Notes under the pieces: generated by a model
Databases searched by the model: none
The model's input: the letters and a program-made list of their open reading frames with translations, nothing else
Told to the model about the DNA's origin: nothing
Assembly: GCA_045126475.1 (NCBI GenBank)
Contig: JBGVOL010000070.1
Coordinates: 1 to 13,710, forward strand
Direction of reading: 5' to 3'
Length of the DNA: 13,710 nt
Source of the DNA: SVEL01 sp045126475
GTDB lineage: Bacteria > Bacillota > Clostridia > Lachnospirales > Lachnospiraceae
Part shown: positions 1 to 8,018 of the stretch, in pieces
Layout: each line of letters starts with the position of its first letter
Position numbering within the stretch: the stretch's first letter is position 1
Position numbers and translations under genes: made by a program

Positions 1-21
1 AAAACTTAAAAACGATGGTAA

Positions 22-104
22 GCGGAAATGCTGGAATTGGCAGACAGGCATGACTAAGGATCATGTGGTGCTACACCGTGAGGGTTCAAGTCCCTTTTTC
101 CGCA
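22..104 (+). tRNA. tRNA-Leu, anticodon AAG
   Basis: This class II tRNA folds completely. The acceptor stem pairs 22-28 with 97-103 and A104 is the discriminator base. The short D-stem pairs CTG 31-33 with CAG 45-47, with a GG pair in the D-loop. The anticodon stem pairs 49-53 with 61-65 perfectly. The long variable arm pairs GGTG 67-70 with CACC 74-77. The T-stem pairs 80-84 with 92-96 (one G-T wobble) around the loop TTCAAGT. The seven-base anticodon loop is CTAAGGA, so bases 56-58 read AAG, preceded by T and followed by G, the usual leucine context. It would decode CUU, and CUC or CUA if A34 is deaminated to inosine. The CCA end is not encoded and must be added by the CCA-adding enzyme. A terminator follows directly. 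The upstream promoter lies outside the window, so this may be the last gene of a tRNA cluster. Confidence 0.96.
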
Positions 105-110
105 CTGATA

Positions 111-140
111 AAACTCACTGCAAAGCAGTGAGTTTTTTTT
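111..140 (+). terminator. Rho-independent terminator of tRNA-Leu
   Basis: A 10-bp perfect stem pairs AAACTCACTG (111-120) with CAGTGAGTTT (126-135) around the loop CAAAG, and a run of nine T (132-140) starts within the 3' arm. It sits six bases after the tRNA and isolates it from the operon that follows. Confidence 0.93.
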
Positions 141-151
141 ATGCAAATTTA

Positions 152-180
152 TTGATGTTGCATGAAGAATTATATATAAT
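152..180 (+). promoter_or_regulatory. Sigma-A type promoter of the moxR operon
   Basis: A -35 box TTGATG (152-157), a 17-base spacer and a perfect -10 TATAAT (175-180) lie between the tRNA terminator and the MoxR gene. The expected start of transcription is near 187, giving a 5' leader of about 64 bases before the ATG. The position makes it the promoter of the MoxR-DUF58-transglutaminase operon. Confidence 0.8.
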
Positions 181-250
181 AAATTTGTATGTTGTTATGA
201 AGCTTTATGAGATAAGGCTGAAGACAAAACACAATTTTTGGAGGGGTATT

Positions 251-1210
251 ATGGATTACAATGAAATGGTCAATATAGTGCTGAATGAAGTGAGAAAGGC
301 AGTTACAGGAAAAGATGACTGTATTGCAAAAGCATTTGCAGCGATTCTTGCAGGGGGTCACATCTTAATCGAGGATGTACCGGGAGTGGGAAAGACAACA
401 CTTGCAATAGCTTTCTCAAAGGCACTTTCACTTGAAAATAACAGGATGCAGTTTACACCGGATGTCATGCCTGCAGATATCCTTGGATTTAATATGTATC
501 AGAAAGAGACAGGGAAATTTGTCTATTATCAGGGGGCAATTATGTGTAATCTGTTTCTTGCAGATGAGATAAACAGAACTTCCCCTAAGACACAGTCAGC
601 CCTTTTGGAGGTAATGGAAGAGGGAAAGGTTACCATTGAGGGAAAAACAAGGGAAGTGCCGGAGCCTTTTATTGTAATAGCAACACAAAATCCGAAAGGA
701 AGCTCAGGAACACAGCTTTTACCTGAATCTCAGCTTGACCGTTTTATGATTTGTATGAGTATGGGATATCCTGATTTAAAGGATGAAGTTGAGATACTTA
801 AAGGAAAGAGCAATTCTTCGGTTTCAGATGTCTGCCGGGTGCTTAGTATGGAGCAGTTGATTAAAATGAAGGAGCAGGTTGAAGCGGTCCATGTAAGTGA
901 TAAGTTGTATGCATATATTGCAATGTTATCACAGGCTACAAGAGAACATGTTTATATTGAACTTGGACTTAGTCCGAGAGGCTCCATTTCGTGTACGCGT
1001 ATGGCAAAGGCATGGGCATATCTTCGGGGAAGAGATTTCGTTCTGCCTGAGGATGTTGCAGAGATATTTATGGATGTTGCAAAACACAGGATTGTTTTAA
1101 ATACAAAGGCAAGGGTTGCACATGTATCGGAAAAGGCAGTATTGGAGGAGATTCTCTCTCAGGTAAAACAGCCGGCATCTTATATGAAGAAGGAAGAGTA
1201 TCGTGTTTAG
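251..1210 (+). CDS. MoxR-family AAA+ ATPase
   Basis: This is a 319-residue AAA+ ATPase of the MoxR family, thought to act as a cytoplasmic chaperone that helps mature or activate a partner, often the DUF58 or von Willebrand A protein encoded next to it. Visible motifs are the Walker A loop PGVGKTT (residues 44-50, Lys48), Walker B LFLADEINR (101-109, with Asp105-Glu106), sensor 1 ATQNP (144-148) and a sensor 2-like segment LGLSPRG in the C-terminal lid. The ATG is chosen because GAGGGG lies just upstream and the length fits the family. The reading frame is open further upstream, but that would run across the tRNA and the promoter. Its 3' end overlaps the DUF58 gene by 8 bases, suggesting translational coupling. 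The family call is secure; the target of the ATPase is unknown. Confidence 0.93.
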   Translation: MDYNEMVNIVLNEVRKAVTGKDDCIAKAFAAILAGGHILIEDVPGVGKTTLAIAFSKALSLENNRMQFTPDVMPADILGFNMYQKETGKFVYYQGAIMCNLFLADEINRTSPKTQSALLEVMEEGKVTIEGKTREVPEPFIVIATQNPKGSSGTQLLPESQLDRFMICMSMGYPDLKDEVEILKGKSNSSVSDVCRVLSMEQLIKMKEQVEAVHVSDKLYAYIAMLSQATREHVYIELGLSPRGSISCTRMAKAWAYLRGRDFVLPEDVAEIFMDVAKHRIVLNTKARVAHVSEKAVLEEILSQVKQPASYMKKEEYRV

Positions 1211-2303
1211 TTTTTTATGTTTACTGGCTATAATATTCGCAACAGTTTATATAGCATTTATTTATGAAAGCATGGCATTTATGTTACTTACCTTTACGGA
1301 AGCGGTATTTTTTGTAATATCATTTATTTATGTTCATATTTGTAAATTCTCAGTTAAGGGTAGAATAGAAGTTCCAATCGGAATTTCGGAGGCCGGAAAA
1401 GCCAGTATGGTCAAAATTGTAATTACCAACAAAAACCGGTTCCCCATAATAAGAATGAAAGCCCTTATAATTGTTGAGGATACCATTACGGATTCAGTAA
1501 AGAAATCGTGGATGAAATTATCGGAAATACCACAGGGTGAAGTGAGCCTGACAAACAACATTGTGTTTCCGGGAACAGGTAATTATGGAATTAAATTAAA
1601 GAAACTCAGGATATATGATGTAACGGGTCTGCTGCATACTGATGTTGCCGTAAAAAGTATGGAGCGTGTAAGTGTCATGCCCAAAATGTTTGATGTGCCT
1701 GTAAGACTTACTGAAGCTACAAAGAATTTTTATGGTGAGTCGGACGTACATGATGAAAACAATCCGGGTCAGGATAAGAGTGGAATGTTTCAGGTCAGAG
1801 AATATCAAAAGGGTGACAGACTGCAGAATATACACTGGAAAATGACAGCAAAGCAGGATGAAATAATGGTAAAAGAGCATCTGCTGCCAAAATCATGTCC
1901 CGTAGTATTTTTTCTTGATTTTCATCCCGTTAAAAAATCAAAGAAAAACAGGAGGGAAACTTCTTATCTTGAAGCTGTCGTAAGTATATCATTTTCCATG
2001 ATGGACGCAGGATGCTCGCATTATGTGGTGTGGTATGACAAAGATACAAGTGACATTATAAGGCTCAGAGTTGATGATGAGGAAAGCTTGTTTTGTTTTA
2101 TAGATATGCTCATGAAAGTAAAGTGGGAGATGCCGAAAGAGGATTCTGTACAGAGGTATAGGGAAAAATATAGAAATGAGCCTTATGTATGGTCAGTTTC
2201 CCTTGATGAGAATTTTATATTGAAACGCAATGAAGAAATACTGATACAGCTTTCTGAAAGAGATTTAGAAAATTCACTGTCAAAAGCAGAGTTGTTTTTA
2301 TAG
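1203..2303 (+). CDS. DUF58 domain-containing membrane protein
   Basis: The product has 366 residues. Two hydrophobic segments (about residues 1-20 and 25-47) anchor the N-terminus in the membrane, followed by a soluble domain. The DUF58 signature is clear: Tyr201, then GDRLQNIHW (residues 204-212) followed by an MTAK segment, matching the family pattern YxxGDxxRxIHWxxTA. DUF58 proteins have a vWA-like fold and are usually encoded beside MoxR ATPases, so a client or partner relation with the upstream gene is inferred. Translation starts at GTG with AAGGAAGAG just upstream, inside the end of the MoxR gene. The function of the family is not firmly established; some members affect envelope properties. 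The transglutaminase-like gene follows after 19 bases. Confidence 0.9.
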   Translation: MFSFLCLLAIIFATVYIAFIYESMAFMLLTFTEAVFFVISFIYVHICKFSVKGRIEVPIGISEAGKASMVKIVITNKNRFPIIRMKALIIVEDTITDSVKKSWMKLSEIPQGEVSLTNNIVFPGTGNYGIKLKKLRIYDVTGLLHTDVAVKSMERVSVMPKMFDVPVRLTEATKNFYGESDVHDENNPGQDKSGMFQVREYQKGDRLQNIHWKMTAKQDEIMVKEHLLPKSCPVVFFLDFHPVKKSKKNRRETSYLEAVVSISFSMMDAGCSHYVVWYDKDTSDIIRLRVDDEESLFCFIDMLMKVKWEMPKEDSVQRYREKYRNEPYVWSVSLDENFILKRNEEILIQLSERDLENSLSKAELFL

Positions 2304-2322
2304 ATAAGTTTGGGGTGAAAGT

Positions 2323-4809
2323 GTGAAAAGGTTAAAAGGGGTAAAATGGAAAAATTCAATAGGGAACGGTATACAGGAAGAAAAGATTTTTGATAAGAGA
2401 ATGTATGCTGTGTCAGATATGATACTGACAACTGTGTGCACATTATTATTTATTGTGTCGGCATGCAGTATTCTGTCGGATGTTTTTGAATGGGCTAAAT
2501 TCGATGCCATAAATATCTTTTATATGGTATTGATTGCAATTCCGGTGAATGTGGCCATGGAATCTGCATCACTGCTGAAAAAGAGAGAGTATGTTGTTAA
2601 ATGGGGAACACTGCTAATAGGAATAGCATGTTTTGGAGTATTTTTATGGTTTTTTGGTGATTCAAAAGGTATAATCTCAGGCATGCCAAAGATTATATCC
2701 TTATATCTGGATAAATGGAATGCCTTTTATGCGACAAACATAACATTTACGGGCGGAAGGTATATAGATGCACCTGCAGGGTTTAATTTTGCTGCAGTGT
2801 TTATTTTCTTTGTTATGATGTGGCTTGCAAAGATGACAAGAAGAAATATGATTGCGGTTATTATACCTGTTATTGCCCTTGCCTCAGAGTTTCTTATTGC
2901 ACGCTGGCCTGAGGGTTGGGGAATTATATTGATGTTTACAGGGGGGTTGCTGTCAAATACAATGCGATGGAAGGCTCCTGATTTTGGTACAATGCCGGGG
3001 CACAGGCAGGGCACACTGGGAAGAGGGAGAATCTTTTTATGGATTGTAGTCTGTGCGTTTATCTTTTGTATGTGGGGATTGGTAAAAAATGTGGGAGAAG
3101 CGTCTGCAAAGAAGATGTTAGGTTATGCGGATGATGTAAAGGAATTCAGGAAAGAAGTAATCGAAATTATTTCAGATATTTCTTCAGGAGATGCATTGGA
3201 AAATATTATTGACAACATTAAGGATTTGTTTGCCTCAGATGATGATAAAGCACATTTGTCAAATAAAAAACCGGAGTATAAAAACGAGGTTGTGTTAGAA
3301 GTAAAAATAGAAGGGAAACCTACGGGAACTGTTTATTTAAAAGGATTTGATGCAGATACATATGATGACGGAGAATGGAGTAAGGATGAGGATAAATTTG
3401 AGGAAGCGTGCAGGGATGCAGGGTACGATTCCGAACAGATATCAGAAAATATTGCAAACCTTGCCGTTTCAAAATTATTAAACTGGTATGGTATTTCAGG
3501 ACTGAAGAATTGTGAAATGGCCACGCAGGGAAGTATCAGCTACGTTGATTCGTCAGGCATAAGAGCATATTGCCCATATTTTATTGAGAAAAATTCAAAG
3601 AGAATACTGGTAACGGGCGATAGCGGTTTTATTAAAGAAAAAGGTTCTGATAGTATATATTTTTATTTGTGGAAGATGGGAACAGAATATGAATCGTATT
3701 ATAATATATTTGACAGTATAGCAAAAGAAGATTGGGAAACATGGTATGAGAAATATGTGCTGAATCAGTATCTTGAAGTACCTGATAATATGGAAAATGT
3801 CGAGAAAGTGGCAAAGGAGATAGAGGAACAGAATTTGTTTAATAATCTGGATGATAATACGGAGCGACTTAAGAAAGCAAGGCTTGTTGCCTCATGGTTG
3901 AAACGAAATACCAATTATAATCTTTATCTGCCGGAACTGCCTGCGGGAGAAGACTGCATTGAGTATTTTCTTGGTGTAAGTAAGACAGGTTATTGCATGC
4001 ATTACGCCAGTGCATCAGTTATGATTCTTAGGAAACTTGGTGTTCCTGCAAGGTATGTATCAGGCTATATCGCTCCAATGAATTTGTTTAAATATGATTC
4101 AAACCAATATGTTGCAAATGTTATGGATAATAAAGCTCATGCCTGGGTGGAAATATATCTTGAGGGAATAGGATGGGTTCCTGTGGAGGTTACAAAGGGA
4201 TACAGCAGCCCGGGAAGTATAACTCCTGAAGATGATATACCGGAAGTTAATCAGCCGGAGGAAGAGACAACGAAGCCTGAAATCCAGGAGCAGCCTACTA
4301 CTCCAAAATCAGAGAATGAGGTCCCAACTAAGGATAGAGAGGAAAATCTTAATGAGCAGACTACAGGAAGCGGAATGCAGACCTCAGAACAGACAACTGC
4401 GGCAATAAAAGAGAATGAAAGCAGTAAAACATCGGGATTTTTTACCGTGTTACGGATATTGGCAGTATGCATAGTCATAGTTGGAATACCTGTTTTTATA
4501 ATACTAAAGAAAAAATCAAACAATTACAATCAACTTCAAAAACTGATTAAGAGGAAAAGGACTCTGCGGGCCATAAAATTCATGAACCGACAGATTTACA
4601 GGAAACTGTGTTTTTCAGGCAAGACATTAAGGACAAGTCTCAATGATGCCGCATACGGAGATGCTTTGAAGAAAGCATATCCTGAGATTTCTGCCGAAGA
4701 ATGGGATAAGTATATGGATATTGTAAAAGCTGCGGCATTTTCACGGAGAGATTTTTCTGTGGAGGAAATGGAATTCTGTAACGTGATTTATCAAAAAGTT
4801 GTGAATTAG
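2323..4809 (+). CDS. Membrane-anchored transglutaminase-like (TgpA-type) protein
   Basis: This 828-residue membrane protein has about six or seven hydrophobic helices in its first 256 residues (TM1 about 33-55, the last about 236-256), then a long presumably extracellular region. The transglutaminase-core fold is recognised by GYCMHYASASVMILRKLGVP, where Cys558 is the likely nucleophile, by NKAHAWVEIY with His606, and by GWVPVEVT, where Glu622 stands at the position usually held by the third catalytic residue. A Thr/Glu/Pro-rich linker (about 633-703) leads to a final membrane helix (about 705-730) and a basic cytoplasmic tail of about 95 residues. The GTG start has GGGGTGA upstream. The MoxR-DUF58-transglutaminase order is a recurrent operon in bacteria. 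The activity could be protein crosslinking, peptide cleavage or peptidoglycan-related; the substrate cannot be told from sequence. Confidence 0.88.
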   Translation: MKRLKGVKWKNSIGNGIQEEKIFDKRMYAVSDMILTTVCTLLFIVSACSILSDVFEWAKFDAINIFYMVLIAIPVNVAMESASLLKKREYVVKWGTLLIGIACFGVFLWFFGDSKGIISGMPKIISLYLDKWNAFYATNITFTGGRYIDAPAGFNFAAVFIFFVMMWLAKMTRRNMIAVIIPVIALASEFLIARWPEGWGIILMFTGGLLSNTMRWKAPDFGTMPGHRQGTLGRGRIFLWIVVCAFIFCMWGLVKNVGEASAKKMLGYADDVKEFRKEVIEIISDISSGDALENIIDNIKDLFASDDDKAHLSNKKPEYKNEVVLEVKIEGKPTGTVYLKGFDADTYDDGEWSKDEDKFEEACRDAGYDSEQISENIANLAVSKLLNWYGISGLKNCEMATQGSISYVDSSGIRAYCPYFIEKNSKRILVTGDSGFIKEKGSDSIYFYLWKMGTEYESYYNIFDSIAKEDWETWYEKYVLNQYLEVPDNMENVEKVAKEIEEQNLFNNLDDNTERLKKARLVASWLKRNTNYNLYLPELPAGEDCIEYFLGVSKTGYCMHYASASVMILRKLGVPARYVSGYIAPMNLFKYDSNQYVANVMDNKAHAWVEIYLEGIGWVPVEVTKGYSSPGSITPEDDIPEVNQPEEETTKPEIQEQPTTPKSENEVPTKDREENLNEQTTGSGMQTSEQTTAAIKENESSKTSGFFTVLRILAVCIVIVGIPVFIILKKKSNNYNQLQKLIKRKRTLRAIKFMNRQIYRKLCFSGKTLRTSLNDAAYGDALKKAYPEISAEEWDKYMDIVKAAAFSRRDFSVEEMEFCNVIYQKVVN

Positions 4810-4841
4810 GGGACGGTTCTCCTGTATCGAGGAGCGTCCCC
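4809..4841 (+). repeat. REP-like palindrome (ggggacggttct type)
   Basis: The element begins on the last base of the transglutaminase stop codon. The outer arms GGGGACG (4809-4815) and CGTCCCC (4835-4841) pair perfectly. Inside, CTCCT (4819-4823) pairs with AGGAG (4830-4834) around a GTATCG loop, with GTT (4816-4818) bulged. The inner CCTGTATCG is repeated just downstream (4841-4849), followed by TTTTTT (4851-4856). The left arm resembles the 'ggggacggttct' palindromes dispersed in clostridial genomes. The T-run begins ten bases after the stem, so it is at best a weak terminator. Confidence 0.65.
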
Positions 4842-4888
4842 CTGTATCGCTTTTTTGGTAAAAAAATAAATAAAGATGAGGTGGCAAT

Positions 4889-6094
4889 ATGCTCACAAGT
4901 ATAGCAATAATTTTATTAATGGGACTTTTTTTTGGAAGCTGTTTTAAGAAATTGAGACTTCCAAGCCTGCTTGGAATGATAGTGACGGGAATAATCATAA
5001 GTCCCCACGCATTTAATCTCATTGATGAATCAATTTTAAATATCTCGGATGATTTAAGACAAATCGCTCTTGTAGTTATTCTTACAAGAGCCGGTCTGTC
5101 ATTAAATATTGATGACCTAAAAAAAGTAGGAAGACCGGCGGTACTTATGTGCTTTCTGCCTGCATGTGCAGAGATAATGGGTACGGTGCTTATTGCACCG
5201 TCGCTTCTGGGTGTTTCCGTACTTGAGGCCACAATTATCGGAAGTGTTATTGCGGCGGTTTCTCCGGCTGTCATTGTACCGAGAATGATAAAACTTATAG
5301 ATGAGGGCTACGGAAAGGAACACAGCATACCTCAGCTAATACTTGCAGGTGCATCTGTGGATGATGTCTTTGTCATTGTAGTTTTTACGGTATTTACCGG
5401 ACTTGCTTCCAAAGGACGAATATCGGCGGTAAGTTTTTTGCAGATACCGGTTTCAATTATTCTTGGAATTATTGCAGGAATCATTACGGGAATATGTCTT
5501 GTGTGTTTCTTCAAAAAAATACATATGCGTGATTCGGTAAAGATACTGATTATATTAAGCATTTCATTTTTACTTATTGAGCTTCAGAACAGACTTGAAG
5601 GTATTATTCCTGTGTCGGGACTCCTTGCCATCATGAGTATGGGTATCGTGATAAAACAGAAATATGAGGCCTTGGCAGTTCGTTTGTCCTCAAAATACAA
5701 CAAGCTCTGGGTGGCTGCGGAAATATTCCTGTTTGTTCTTGTGGGAGCTACAGTTGATTTGAAATATGCTTATGAGGAAGGAATAATGGCTGTTCTGCTT
5801 GTAGCAGGAGCAATTGTATTCAGAATGGCGGGAGTATATATGTGCCTTATAAAAACAAAGCTTACTATGAAAGAAAGAATATTCTGTATGCTTGCATATA
5901 CGCCAAAGGCAACAGTACAGGCCGCCATTGGTGCAATACCATTGTCGATGGGGCTTGCCTGCGGTCAGACGGTGCTTACGGTTGCAGTATTATCAATACT
6001 CATAACAGCACCGTTCGGAGCAATATGTGTTGATAACACTTACAAAAAACTGCTGATTGAGGGTGGAAATAATCTTCAAAAAGGTATAAAATAA
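4889..6094 (+). CDS. Cation:proton antiporter (Na+/H+ exchanger family)
   Basis: A 401-residue, highly hydrophobic protein with roughly 11-12 membrane helices and the layout of the Na+/H+ exchanger family. The segment GASVDDVFVIVVF carries paired acidic residues Asp158-Asp159, the Asp-Asp motif of the ion-binding site in CPA-type electrogenic antiporters, preceded by the conserved SPAVIVP helix. It should exchange Na+ or K+ for protons across the cytoplasmic membrane and help in pH and salt balance. No C-terminal TrkA-N or other regulatory domain is present, and the length is typical of short single-domain members. The ATG has GATGAGGTGG upstream. The 79 bases before it hold the REP-like palindrome and no convincing promoter, so it could be read from the upstream operon. 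Ion specificity cannot be told from the sequence. Confidence 0.9.
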   Translation: MLTSIAIILLMGLFFGSCFKKLRLPSLLGMIVTGIIISPHAFNLIDESILNISDDLRQIALVVILTRAGLSLNIDDLKKVGRPAVLMCFLPACAEIMGTVLIAPSLLGVSVLEATIIGSVIAAVSPAVIVPRMIKLIDEGYGKEHSIPQLILAGASVDDVFVIVVFTVFTGLASKGRISAVSFLQIPVSIILGIIAGIITGICLVCFFKKIHMRDSVKILIILSISFLLIELQNRLEGIIPVSGLLAIMSMGIVIKQKYEALAVRLSSKYNKLWVAAEIFLFVLVGATVDLKYAYEEGIMAVLLVAGAIVFRMAGVYMCLIKTKLTMKERIFCMLAYTPKATVQAAIGAIPLSMGLACGQTVLTVAVLSILITAPFGAICVDNTYKKLLIEGGNNLQKGIK

Positions 6095-6155
6095 TCTTAA
6101 ATATATCGTTTGTAACGAAATTTGATTTTGTACATGAAGAAAGGCGGAGCACTAA

Positions 6156-7877
6156 ATGGAATATTCGGCTATTCACCATTACATGGAAAAGAGGTACTGC
6201 TATGCAATTAAGAACGGCAGATTTGTTATTCGCATAGAAACAAAAAAGGATGATATGGATAAAATTATCCTGCACTATCGGGACAAGTATCTGCCTGTGG
6301 AGTATTTTGATACAAGGCAGCAGGTGGAAATGGAAAGGGTGGCATCCGGTCGCTTTAACGATTACTATGAGGCAGTTATAGATATTGATGTCATATGTCT
6401 GAGGTATTATTTTGAGATAACGGACAGAGAAGGAAACACTACATATTACGGTAATTATGATTTTTATGATGAAAATATCACAAACATTGATAAAATGTTT
6501 GATTTACCGCAGAATCTAAGAGAAGAAGAGCAGTTTGACATTCCTGCGTGGGCAGAAAATAAGGTTGTATATCAGATATTTCCGTCAAGGTATGCTACAA
6601 CGGAAAATGTGGAAGAATCACTCTGGTATAAAAGTCCCGTAAACAATATGGATAACCTTCATGGAAATCTTCGGGGAATAATCAATCATCTGCCTCATAT
6701 TAAAGAACTGGGCGCAGATGTTATCTACATGACACCAATATTTTTATCAGAGTCAATGCATAAGTATGATACCATTGATTATTATAAAATTGACCCATCT
6801 TTCGGTACGGAGGATGACTTAAAAGAACTGGTTAATAAGGCACACGATATGGGGATGCGGGTTATTCTTGACGGAGTGTTTAATCATACATCACCTAAAT
6901 TCTTTGCATTTAAGGACATAAAGGAAAATGGTGAGAAATCGCCATATATAAACTGGTATTATATAGAAGACTTTCCTTTGAGATACGGTTCAAGAATGGA
7001 GAAGCCTAACTTTAAGAGTTTTGCCTATTACGGAGGGATGCCAAAGTTAAATCTTAATAATCCGGAAACTGCCGACTATTTTATAAATGTTGGAAAATAT
7101 TGGATAAAAGAATGTCATATTGACGGATGGAGACTTGATGTAGGCGATGAGATAAGCCATTTCTTTTGGAAAAAATTCAGAGAAGCTTTGAAAAAAGATA
7201 ACCCTGATACACTTATTATCGGAGAAATATGGCATTATGCCGGAGATTTCCTTGAAGGTGATGAGTGGGATACAGTGATGAACTACCAGTTTTATCTGGC
7301 TGTGCAGGACTTTGTGGCAAAGGAAACCATGACGGCATCAGAGTTTGTTGAGAGTCTGGACTTTATGAGGGGCAATCTTAACAGAAAGGTTTATCCTGTA
7401 TTATGGAATCTTATTGACAGCCATGATACGGCAAGGTTTACACATGTGTGCGGTGAAAACAGAGAAAAAATCAAACTGGCTGCAGCACTTCAACTTCTTT
7501 CGACCGGAATGCCAATGATTTATTATGGTGATGAGTATGCAATGAAAGGCGGCGGAGACCCTGACTGCAGACGCGGTATGGTATGGGATGAAAAGTATCA
7601 GGATAAAGAAATATTTGAATGGTATAAGAGCCTTATAAAGATAAGAAAAGAACATCCGGTTATCACAAAGGGAGAACTTATAAAATGCCGGACTGATGAT
7701 GAAAACGGCACGATTATAGAGACAAGACAACTGGACGGCGAAGAAGTAGTAATGATTTTTCATGGAAAACACGAAGAAATTGCACTAAAGGAATACGCAG
7801 GAAAAAGGAACATTCTTACCGGAGAAAAGTTTGATGGAAAATTAGGTGCATATGACGCAGTTGTATTAATGAATTAA
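6156..7877 (+). CDS. GH13 neopullulanase / cyclomaltodextrinase-type alpha-glycosidase
   Basis: A 573-residue alpha-amylase-family enzyme that should hydrolyse maltodextrins, cyclodextrins or pullulan. An N-terminal beta-sandwich-like region (about residues 1-120) fits the CBM34-type domain of this subgroup. The conserved GH13 regions are all present: DGVFNHTS (I), GWRLDVGDE with nucleophile Asp328 (II), IIGEIW with acid/base Glu357 (III) and LIDSHDT with Asp424 (IV). These three residue numbers equal those known for Geobacillus stearothermophilus neopullulanase, which supports both the subgroup and the ATG start. AAGGCGGA lies upstream of the start. There is no signal peptide, so it acts in the cytoplasm on imported oligosaccharides. 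No sugar transporter or regulator is adjacent, so the gene seems isolated. Maltogenic amylase is an alternative name for the same subgroup. Confidence 0.93.
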   Translation: MEYSAIHHYMEKRYCYAIKNGRFVIRIETKKDDMDKIILHYRDKYLPVEYFDTRQQVEMERVASGRFNDYYEAVIDIDVICLRYYFEITDREGNTTYYGNYDFYDENITNIDKMFDLPQNLREEEQFDIPAWAENKVVYQIFPSRYATTENVEESLWYKSPVNNMDNLHGNLRGIINHLPHIKELGADVIYMTPIFLSESMHKYDTIDYYKIDPSFGTEDDLKELVNKAHDMGMRVILDGVFNHTSPKFFAFKDIKENGEKSPYINWYYIEDFPLRYGSRMEKPNFKSFAYYGGMPKLNLNNPETADYFINVGKYWIKECHIDGWRLDVGDEISHFFWKKFREALKKDNPDTLIIGEIWHYAGDFLEGDEWDTVMNYQFYLAVQDFVAKETMTASEFVESLDFMRGNLNRKVYPVLWNLIDSHDTARFTHVCGENREKIKLAAALQLLSTGMPMIYYGDEYAMKGGGDPDCRRGMVWDEKYQDKEIFEWYKSLIKIRKEHPVITKGELIKCRTDDENGTIIETRQLDGEEVVMIFHGKHEEIALKEYAGKRNILTGEKFDGKLGAYDAVVLMN

Positions 7878-7914
7878 AGGGAGAAGGAAATGTATTAACC
7901 ACATATTATTTAGT

Positions 7915-7951
7915 ATGGCTGTCGCTATTTTATTCATAAAGCGACAGCCAT
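7915..7951. terminator. Stem-loop between convergent genes, possible bidirectional terminator
   Basis: A perfect 12-bp stem pairs ATGGCTGTCGCT (7915-7926) with AGCGACAGCCAT (7940-7951) around a 13-base A/T-rich loop. It lies 38 bases after the GH13 stop and downstream of aroE on the other strand. Only weakly T-rich sequence (TTATGTTAT) follows on the plus strand and there is no T-run on the minus strand, so it is a plausible but not classical terminator for either gene. Confidence 0.55.
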
Positions 7952-7971
7952 TTATGTTATGGCGACGAGGA

Positions 7972-8004
7972 AAATGGACACTGTGCTTGCACAAGTGGAC
8001 ATTT
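7972..8004. repeat. Interrupted palindrome with tandem G-A mismatches
   Basis: Reading inwards, AAATG pairs with CATTT, then GA faces GA, then CAC pairs with GTG, a single A is bulged, and TGTGC pairs with GCACA around a TT centre. The structure is nearly identical on both strands and is not followed by a T-run. It is non-coding. Its job is unknown; it could be part of a dispersed palindromic element together with the next hairpin. Confidence 0.5.
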
Positions 8005-8018
8005 GACGACCGCTAATC

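Noticed and set aside
50..250. N-terminal extension of the MoxR ATPase by 67 codons
   Set aside because: It would cross the tRNA, its terminator and the promoter; the ATG at 251 has a good ribosome-binding site and gives the family length.
4186..4188. Glu622 in place of the usual Asp of the transglutaminase triad, suggesting an inactive enzyme
   Set aside because: Cys558 and His606 are intact, and I recall glutamate at this position in bacterial relatives with a GW-P-E-T pattern, so loss of activity is not supported.
4741..5274. Long minus-strand frame of 177 codons
   Set aside because: It is antisense to the antiporter and the end of the transglutaminase gene, has no family motif and no plausible ribosome-binding site context.
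6106..6118. Small hairpin TCGTT-TGT-AACGA between the antiporter and GH13 genes
   Set aside because: Only five base pairs with no T-run; not enough to call a terminator or operator.
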